The position numbers and the translations under genes were made by a program. A stretch of DNA of 30,762 bases from assembly GCA_022376515.1 (NCBI GenBank), contig WTXI01000397.1:1-30762 (forward strand), in the 5' to 3' direction. The notes beneath the pieces were generated by a model. That model did not search any database and was not told where the DNA came from. It was given only the letters and a program-made list of their open reading frames with translations. Source of the DNA: Lactifluus volemus. Lineage: Eukaryota; Basidiomycota; Agaricomycetes; Russulales; Russulaceae. This document shows, piece by piece, positions 22,999 to 30,762 of the stretch (positions are counted from its first letter, which is position 1; every line of letters starts with the position of its first letter).

Positions 22999-24697
22999 CT
23001 AAAAATTTCCCCCCAAGAGTGAGAGATTGACAAAATTTATGAATCGTTCAAAGTCGGAAATTAAAACGGACGATGTGGGTTGATCAACTGAGCCACTATG
23101 CGTGCTTCCCAAAGCGCGAGCAACAGCTTCATACACCCCACGCAACTCCTTCATTCGCAAGTCGTCAGGCTCTGCAGCCTCTTCGCGCGTATGTAAAGGG
23201 GGTGGAAGTGGTGGGCTGAGTGGTACATTTTCAAACTCAATGTTTGATCCAATCGGGTGACTACGTTCAGCAGCACTAGAAAAGATGGGCGAGGGCAGGT
23301 ACGACGGAAGAACCTCTGACGTTACGGACGTGACGGCCGACTCTGTCATGGTTGGCGAGGTCCAAGCCGGAGCCGCTCGCAGCGGGGCGACCTTGCGACG
23401 GGAGCGAGAGATTGAAAGGCGAGATGATAGTGACGATCGCCAGTGCGAGCCTGCACCACCACCACCTCCCCCATTGCCGTTGCCGGTACTGCCAAATAGC
23501 GGACCGCCACCACGATATGAAGATGAAGAAGATGAGGAAGGATGGCGGGAACAAAGTCGAGAGGGCAAGTACGGTAGTAGAAAGTGACGTGTTCGTTGAC
23601 GCTGCTCACCCTCACGGTAGGCGCAAGCGGGGACATATGGGCATGGTGGCACTGCCGCCACTTGCTCGTGGTGACGACGGGAATGGGAGCAATACGGATC
23701 GGGAGTATGATCTGGAAAGGGGTGCGCGGCGGAGGCAGAGAAGCCACGTCGCGATAGCGGTTGGCGCGTATAGAGCGCCTTTTCCACGTCCGCCTCGGGT
23801 TCTATGCGGCGGGCGGCACGACCCAAGTCGAGGGCTATTGGAAAGCCTGCGGCCGCGGCCGCGGCCACCACCGTCGCGTCGTCGCTACGCACGAGTTTTC
23901 GCGCGCGAGTTTCCTTTCGGCGGCTAGTTGCCGGCGATGGTGCAGCGCGAGCCCGCCCGCGAGGAGGATGATCGCCCGGCGAGGGAGAGCGGTACGGCCA
24001 GCGCTGCGGCCGGCGGTGCGTTGTGCACCGCGGCGACGAGTGGCTCGCTGGTCGTCGTCGTGGCGGAGCTTGGGACGGTGGACGGGGCTGGCGCTGCTGC
24101 TACTGCTGCAGGGGCAGCGTCTGCCGTTGTTGGAGAGGAGGAAGACGAGAGCGGCACTTGGTGGGACTGAGATGGGGCGACATGATCGGGTGGGGCTGCT
24201 GCGAAGCCATCTAATCAATCGCGAAGAAAAGATAAGCAGAGGCACGCGCATACTCACGTGTGAGGTTGAATATCGGTGAGGAGTAACCGTGTCCAAAATC
24301 GTCCTTCATCTGAAGGTAAAAAGCCGACTCTGAGGTCACGTTCGGCGCGGTACTGTTGATAAAGTCAACGGAGGTTAAATCAAAAAAAAAGAAGATAACG
24401 CTCTTACACGGACACGAGGTACGATCCTGCGCTCTCCTTGACTTCGGGCCAAACCGTGGCTCCGCACCCGTTCTCCCCACCCTCGCAGAGGCGGAAGGAA
24501 GGCGAGACGACTTGAGGCTGCGCCTGCCATTTCCCGATAATGGTGTCGCCAGGCTCGAATCGATCCCCCGGCGCAGGACTACTCCATACGATAGAGGAGG
24601 AGGAAGATTCGGAAGACTGGGCGAGCACTGTCGCGAGATGTCGAGTGCCCAAGGTAGATGTGACAAGAAAAAAGTAAACCCAAAGACGACAATGCAT
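22999..24697 (-). CDS. KRE9/KNH-like secreted or single-pass membrane protein, frames disturbed
   Basis: Exons 24697-24408, 24352-24258 and 24210 onward splice in phase. Residues 1-27 look like a signal peptide (VYFFLVTSTLG core). An N-terminal domain of the Kre9/Knh1 Ser/Thr-rich GPI-anchored type follows, with IVWSSPAPGDRFEPGDTIIG, a Cys pair in RLCEGGENGC, and ESAFYLQMKDDFGHGYSSP in exon 2. Exon 3 opens with an Ala/Ser/Thr/Pro-rich stalk and stops in its own frame at 23924. The next frame carries a probable membrane anchor, RRAIILLAGGLALHHRRQL, and the third frame carries the cytosolic tail to 22999 (end NLSLLGGNF), with Ser/Gly-rich stretches and a helix MKELRGVYEAVARALG. No introns explain the switches. 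Relatives of this architecture act at the cell wall, but that role is inferred from the domain only. Confidence 0.6.
23849..23866. repeat. (GCGGCC)3 microsatellite
   Basis: Three perfect GCGGCC units lie inside the tail-coding frame of the KRE9-like gene, where the minus strand encodes six alanines. They sit in very GC-rich surroundings, which are prone to slippage or sequencing error. Confidence 0.8.
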
Positions 24698-24941
24698 ATG
24701 TCCCCCCCCGGTTTACCACAACAATAATAAAAAATGAGAAAAAAACCAAAGAAAGAGAAAAAAAATGCAGGCACTGCCTGTCTTGGTTGGATTGGACCGG
24801 CCAACGTGAAAAGGAATAGGAGAGGGGAAATTCGAGAGGGGGAAACATGTTTCTAGTTAGTCTGCCTATTGCACTTTGGACTAGTAGTTTCTTCTCCACG
24901 TACCATACAACAACTGCTTTTACCCCACTCAAAGAAGAAAG

Positions 24942-25491
24942 TCAGGCCGGAGTGGAAGCGTTCGAATCCACCTCCATCTGTGCGTTCTGGCCAACGGCAC
25001 CATGACCGGCACCATATTGAGGGACGCAGTAGCCTGCAGCCTTGGTATCGATCACCTTGTCAGAAAATCCTGCAACTGTAACCTAGCCCTTCAATCAGAG
25101 ACTTTTGTCACGCACGCGGTAGCATGTTTTTTTTTTTAAAAAAACTGACCGCTTCTTGGCTCGTAGTCTCTCGAGCATGGCAATTATCTCGTCTTGCTCC
25201 TCTACGAGCAGCTCGCCGCCAGGGAGTGCATTCGAGAGGTCACGCGCATGGTTGAGAGCTTCTCGAAACGCCTGGATCTGTACGTTTTATGTGTAAAAGA
25301 AACTGCAAAGTGGGCTCGGGCTGGGACTGACAGCCTGTAATAAATCTTGCTTGTTTCGTGCATTTTCCGTCCCTTCTGGGGCGTTGTGTGACCTGAAGGA
25401 TGGCCAAGAGCTTTGGAAGGAGAGACTCGAAAGCAGATGAAGGAAGTGCTTGATAGTCATCTGCTGTCATCGTCGTCGTCGTTGTCGCCAT
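24942..25491 (-). CDS. Mediator complex subunit 9-like protein
   Basis: The likely role is the middle module of the Mediator coactivator of RNA polymerase II. Exon 1 is 25491-25393 (MATTTTTMTADDYQALPSSA, then a helix FESLLPKLLAILQ). Exon 2 is 25277-25150 (QAFREALNHARDLSNALPGG, then EEQDEIIAMLERLRAKKR). The short pair of helices, the LPGG turn and the EQxxxIxxLE pattern match Med9 as I remember it; length and position of these parts also fit. The intron 25278-25392 is 115 nt, long for this window, and could hide a 10-codon exon. A third exon of about 130 nt ending at a TGA at 24942-24944 (end AQMEVDSNASTPA) looks real, but its phase does not fit the GTCAGT donor after exon 2. The family call is tentative because Med9 diverges quickly. 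Confidence 0.5.
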
Positions 25492-25662
25492 GATTGTGGC
25501 AACTCGGACCGGACACATCATTAGGTGCTAAGATTAGATTGTGTGGTGGTCATGTATCTACAGCGCAGGTATACCCAACTAAGTTACAACTACCAAAATT
25601 ACAACAGAAAAGGTCGCGCTAAATGTCCCAGTATATATTACACATATCACCATGATCTAGGC

Positions 25663-28600
25663 CTATACAACCGTGTCAACTCGACGGATAAGATTAGTTG
25701 AAACAAACGACTGACCCAAATATTTCCCCTGCGACAACTTTTGTAAGGGTAATGTTTTTTGATCCGCCGTCTTCATGTAGACCGTATTTCCCCACCACTT
25801 CTCAATCGTATTCTTCCCTATGTTCCCACGTAATGGATATTGGAGCCTGACACGACGTAAAATCTGTCAACCATGTTCAAGAGGACGTGAAGAACACCGA
25901 TCTCACGCGAAGAACACGAGCAAGGTCCCAACTGCGGTTCCACAGTCAAGTGCAGCAGAGAGTACGTCTATAGGAAGGAGGTTAGTTAGCTCTTGTAAAA
26001 TATAATAAGGATTCTCATAATTACAGTTGTATTTGCCCACCAGTTGAAATGGCGCCTTCGGATCACATAGTTAAATATGAAACCAACGACCGCCCAGGGA
26101 ATATAGTTCACTGCTGTTGCAGGTGGTATCCAACCTGTGCCAGCCAACACCACAGGAACGCTGAATGAGAGCATAGTTATTATCGTTGATGCAATCGTAT
26201 TAGGAGACAATTAGGAGACACTTACTTCACGTATTTGAAAAAGCTTGATGGCCATCGCTTGTTAATCAGCCATGCTACTATAGGCGCTATAGCTCCTATG
26301 AGGAAGAAGCAGGTCAACCTGAGACATCAAATTGTCAATTGTTAGGGTTGGACGCAGTTGCCGTAAAACTGAAAATTGTACCACTGTATAATCATCAATA
26401 CCTTTGATAGGGGGCACAGGCACATCACTCACTGATATATTTGTCCCTGAGAAAACTGCCGGCTAGGGCCAATCACACCTGGAACGGAGACATTTAGACA
26501 TGCGCAGCGACAAGTGGGACTAAACGCTTACCCAAACGACACTCGCAACGAAGAAAACTCCGGTGTTCGCGCAAACGAAGCTGTAGCGAACCATGGTCTT
26601 TAACTTTCACAAAACAACAGACCGGCGGCGACTCACTGATCAGCCTGATGCTGCTCGCAAATATCCGTTACGTTGGCGAACATCCTAATCAAGAACAGTC
26701 ATGGACCAGTCCTGTTCGGCTACGTGAGATAACAAAAACGCACCATTCCTGTACGGCCAGTTGTACTGTGCCTGCCACTATCGTTGCGACAACCTGACAC
26801 CAGAACATTGATCTTGGGGGAACTTTCATATAATGGCCCAATTTCATGTCCGACGCAAATTGCAATGCTTGTGACATCGTCTAGGAAAGGAAGTCACATA
26901 ACCGCTAGCTACCGAAATTAAAAGGGTGACATACGATATATCCGAACGTCTTGAAGATCATCATTGGGAGAGGTTTGCCAGGAAATGCGTATCCAGCGAC
27001 AAGTTCACTAATCACATTGAGGCCGACTTGTTGGTTTGTGATCGCCTGGATCATTCCCGTCGGTACAATGTAGAATGCCGCAATGGACAGCGCGAGAAGC
27101 AAGCCCCATATCGGCACCTCGGTAGGCCATATTTCAATGGTAATTGCACTCATGGCAAATACTATGACTACGCGCACGATGGTAAGATCATAGCAACTCG
27201 GGGATGTCGCCAAGACCTACTGAGGACGCTAAAATACCACCACTCCGGAACTAGAAAAGGTCAGATATAAGCGACACAGGGGTAAACTTTGATCATGTGG
27301 ACGAACCTTGTGGATAACGTGCCATCAGCCGTGCGTGGACGTCTGGTTGCTCACCCAGTGATCGCCTGGCTTGAAGCCAAATCTGCTTGCGGAAGTAGAG
27401 GACAGAGTGCACCAAGGTCGCCGTGATACTCGCAAAGCTCATACCATACGCCACGGCAAATGAGGCGCTACGACGGGTAAGTCCATGTCAACAAAAAAAA
27501 AACAGCCCAAGCAGCGGCATACGATAAAAAAAGCGGGCTGTAGCTCTTATATGCCTGCTCGTCGAGTTTTCCATGTGGACCTAATATCCGAGACACGTTA
27601 TAATGCGCCCCCGTATTGTCATACATATTAGAGGACAATATTCTGGAAGAGTTAGGTGAGTAATAACGCATGACAGGTGGGCACAAACAACACGAACGGC
27701 GTGAACGTTGAATACCACGTGTTTGTGTACTCAAGACAGAATCAGTCTCTCAAACGCGATGCAAAAATCACAAGAAACGCGCACGTAGATTATAGGTGTC
27801 ACTATCCCTATATCATAGAGGCCCTTCGGGTCAGAGACGGAATCTCTGCGGATGCAGACGTGAAAATGCTCACAAAAGAAAAACACAAAGCCAATTGTCA
27901 CATTAGCTTCCGCCCACCCTGATCACCAAAACTATCAGTTCCAGAGCGTTTCCCGCCGCATGATCACGTACATGGTGTGGCTAGCCTAGAACCTCTAGAT
28001 GTCAGTGACGAGCTAGGTGGCCAGCGTACAACAGAAACGCTCACGGGCTCCCGATGAAGGCGATGTTGTTCCAATCAAAAGTAATGATAGACATGCCTAG
28101 TGTCAAGGAAAATTACTCGGGTATTTGACAGAGAAAAGTGGTCACATACCTAGGCCGGAGGTATAACCAAAGAGTTGATTGACGGGCTGAAGAAGTTCAT
28201 GAGCTTCTTAGATGACATCAGGGATAAGATTATCTCGCCACAACTGTGCGATCAGAAGCGAATTGAGCTATCATCTCTCTGGAAAGAACACTTTAAATAA
28301 CTTACTGTTATTTGGCCAGATCCATGTTACCTGATTCGTTCAAATGAGCCAATCGCAAGAGTGCTCACGGCTGAACACTTACCCATGAGAAAGTGGATAA
28401 AGCGGTAAATAAATATCCGGGAAAAAAATCTTGGGGGAAGATTCAGTAACGAGAAAGGGCAAAAAGGTGGGAGCGCACATACACCAGAAGCAAGAGCCAA
28501 GAAAGCCAAGGAAGAAGAAACGCTGTCGACTTCATTCCAGAATCGCGAAAGCCCGGGTAGACCTGAGAATGTAGAGTGTTGAAAAGGGCACAAGTGACCA

Positions 28601-29765
28601 GATTTGCGGGCCAAACTGTGTGGAGTCTTGTTAGCACGTGACGGGGGTTCAAAAGACGTATTACACCAACTCATGGAAGGTGGAGAAACGAGGAAGCGCT
28701 TGACGACGCCGCCCATAGAGAATCCGATAAGTTGGGTGCTCATCACGAGGAGCCACTGATAACCAAAGGACCAATTCTGGCCGTAAAACTTTCTTTGTAC
28801 GGCAATAATATCGGTCTGCGGAGTATGGTCAGAGGGCGCAACCGGAAAATACTCGGATGTCCGCGGCAAGGGAACAAGGACGCACGGCATAGGCGCTCGA
28901 CGAGCCGACGGTCGCCATTACGGTGATTATGACATGCTCTTTGAGGGAAAAGGGACCAGGATTTAGGGAAACTCCGAATATTTTGACTGCGGGAACCGAG
29001 CGGGCCCACGCGCATGCGAGGGGAAACGAGACGAGTTGAGCTACGAGCTGCGGATTGTCGCGTCAAAATTAAGACTTGACTGTTTAGACTCGAGATGGAA
29101 AAGCAGTGCGACGGACCGAACCAATCGAGGTGCTGGGATATCGAAAGAAGAGAAATTGATTTAAACCGGGTATAATGATTGCCCCAAAGAGCCCAATCGT
29201 CCACGCGCGAAGAGTGTCGGCTGCCATCTCCATGTCATCGGTATTGGAGACGGCAGCACGCACTTCGGGGTAGGGAGACTCGTCTTCCAATCTGAGACGG
29301 GGGAGGGGAGGGATGAGAGATAGGTGAGGACCAGGACAAGGGAGTACAGCAGGATGTTCGATACACACCTTCCATGCTCTCAAAGCTGGAGTCCAGGTTA
29401 GGGTCGATCAAAACACCATTCTTTTCGATGCCATTCTCGATGCCATTCTGAATAATAAATAGGTCAAGTTTGCCTCGGAGGAAAGAGGGAGAATATCGGA
29501 CTCACAACTTTTTATTTATTTTTACATTTAAAAGAAGTGCAAATGTGCAAGGTGAGCCGTATGGAGATAAGGCAGGTTGGAAAGGAAACATACTTTCGCT
29601 CCCGCTGCTCCCGACGTCGGTTACTATCCACTTCTTTTCGAAAACAGCCGAGTCTGGAGATGTTTGCTCTTCTGGATGTGGTTGTGGATCATCCAAGATA
29701 GAGTCATCGATGAATGATGAAGTAGGTGTCAAGGAATGAGTTGAACTCTCAGAGTCGGCAAACAT
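25663..29765 (-). CDS. Oligopeptide transporter, OPT family
   Basis: OPT proteins import small peptides, glutathione or metal chelates with protons across the plasma membrane. The gene has about 20 exons. Clear ones are 29291-29117 (EDESPYPEVRAAV, the family N-terminal motif), 29047-28886, 28815-28671, one from 28615 (WPANLVTCALFNTLHSQ), 27167-26935 (EVPIWGLLLALSIAAFYIVP), one from 26880 (KVPPR, the family KIPPR motif, then SMFWCQVVATIVAG), 25967-25907 (VLSAALDCGTAVGTLLVFF) and 25846-25663 (KNTIEKWWGNTVYMKT and the stop). Many hydrophobic helices and the GTGWIPPATAVNYIPW block confirm the family. The start MFADSESSTH precedes an acidic Ser-rich N-terminus; the second exon is uncertain. Conserved segments are complete from end to end, but three places need a one-base change to stay in frame (near 28531, 26531 and 26033). 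This is therefore either a young pseudogene or an intact gene with indel errors. Confidence 0.85.
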
Positions 29766-29900
29766 GAGAGGGAGAGAGGGAGTATAGTGGTAGGAGGGGT
29801 GGGTGTGCCTTGTCAAGTCAAGTTACGGAGTATTATAATAACCCCAATCAAAATCAGGCACATTTATCTCGGTTCAACTTGCCGGGTCTCTCTCTCATCA

Positions 29901-30762
29901 TTATTCTAACAACAGTCTCTCTACCGTCTCCGTAGCTGTCATACGAGCCCGCTTCGCTCCCTCTTCCTCTTCATCTACCTCTATTCCCCTCCGCTTCGTC
30001 GCCAACCAGTGTAAGTATTCCAAGCTGTAACTAGGCGCCGGCTTCCGCGCAATGTTGAGCGGAGGTGCTGCGAACCAGAGAACTTCGTTGGTGTCAGGAT
30101 CTCGGTCAAAATGCTTCGCTGAATGCCCAAAAATGAACTCAGTTGATCGCCCAAAAAGAAGAGTGATTGCATTTTCACGAACCAGTCTCAGCTGATAGCT
30201 TCTCCATGCTTGCGTTGTTCCCCAGCACCGCAGCACCTCCCGCGGCCGTTACAATCGACCTGTCTTCTGCACGCGGTTGAGCACCCGCAGCTAGTGGGGC
30301 ATACGCGGCCGGCTGCGCTGGGGTTCCCGGCACCGTCGCGGGCCCTACTCCGACATACAACCCCTTGCTCGGACCTGAAATATCAGTCGGTGCACCGGGT
30401 TTCCTCGAGCGTTTCCGTCCCGTTCCACCTCCTTCGATTCGTTCTCCCTCGGCTCGATCAACACTCTCGCCGATACCCCTGGTCCGCGTACCGCGTGCCC
30501 TTTAGGAATGGGCTACCAAAGCGACGTGGGAAAACCATCCGCTCGAACGGATGATGGGCATAAAGTCCGCCGATTTGCGAACTTCCTCTGGTACACACGA
30601 ATTCCAATTCTTTATCTTACGAAAATGCGCTCCCGATCGTTGTAACGAGAGTCGCAAACATAGAGTGGCCAACCGAGATACCAAGACGGGGGCCGTGGCC
30701 GCCCACGTATATGGCGAGCGGTGAACTGGCAAGCAATTTTTTCGATTATATCCTCGACAGGA
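29901..30762 (-). CDS. Partial unknown protein, 5' end beyond the window
   Basis: The terminal exon 30118-29901 (HFDRDPDTNEVLWFAAPPLN, then SYSLEYLHWLATKRRG and an acidic-basic end) joins across a 64-nt intron to an exon ending at 30183. The latter encodes a KRSRKPGAPTD basic patch, possibly nuclear localising, and an Ala/Pro-rich linker. Further upstream, NWNSCVPEEVRKSADFMPII and RRFGSPFLKGTRYADQG both look conserved but lie in different frames, apparently split by small length changes in a T4 run (near 30526) and a G4 run. Composition suggests a nuclear protein, but I do not recognise the family. The gene continues past base 30762. Confidence 0.55.

Noticed and set aside
23352..24279. Long plus-strand open frames (up to 191 codons) opposite the KRE9-like gene
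   Set aside because: GC-rich DNA keeps several frames open; the minus strand shows signal peptide, domain and splice logic.
24211..24804. 197-codon minus frame across the KRE9-like N-terminus
   Set aside because: It is out of frame with the KRE9 domain except for exon 2 and runs through the first intron.

Overview
This is nuclear DNA of a filamentous fungus, most likely an Agaricomycete of the Rhizoctonia/Ceratobasidium type. The genes are split by many 46-115 nt GT-AG introns, spacers are short, there is an eL19 gene and an intron-bearing tRNA-Phe(GAA), and there is a DUF6535 multi-pass membrane protein, a family I associate with Agaricomycetes. The genus is inference. All exon models were built by eye from splice signals, reading phase and family conservation.

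Layout. Bases 1-7,050 carry three minus-strand genes: a small unknown acidic protein (281-775), the ESCRT-III ATPase Vps4 (2217-3964, eight exons, complete) and a HAL4/HAL5-type serine/threonine kinase (4957-6819). A divergent spacer separates the kinase from two plus-strand genes, ribosomal protein eL19 (7668-8375) and a MYST-family histone acetyltransferase (8624-10600, nine exons, one of them ended by a GC donor). Next comes an accessory stretch (10.7-12.9 kb) with an RNase H relic of a retroelement, a G-rich repeat with a 100-nt higher-order period, unassigned GC-rich DNA and the tRNA. Then follow, on plus, a DUF6535 membrane protein (12873-14877), a degenerate kinase (15546-18275) and a long Ser/Pro-rich orphan protein (20027-22593). 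The right third is on minus: a KRE9/KNH-like secreted or membrane protein (22999-24697), a Mediator Med9-like subunit (24942-25491), an oligopeptide transporter of the OPT family (25663-29765) and a gene cut by the right edge (from 29901).

The housekeeping genes cover endosomal sorting, ion homeostasis signalling, translation and transcription or chromatin. I see no operon-like or cluster logic joining them. The clearest unexpected signal is that several genes from about 14.8 kb rightwards have frames that line up with family conservation only if one base is gained or lost, usually in a short homopolymer. Vps4, the HAL-type kinase, eL19 and the acetyltransferase in the left third splice cleanly. 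Either the right part has indel errors or several genes there are decaying. The most interesting biology is the kinase-fold protein at 15.5-18.3 kb, which has lost nearly all catalytic motifs, and the orphan family at 20.0-22.6 kb.
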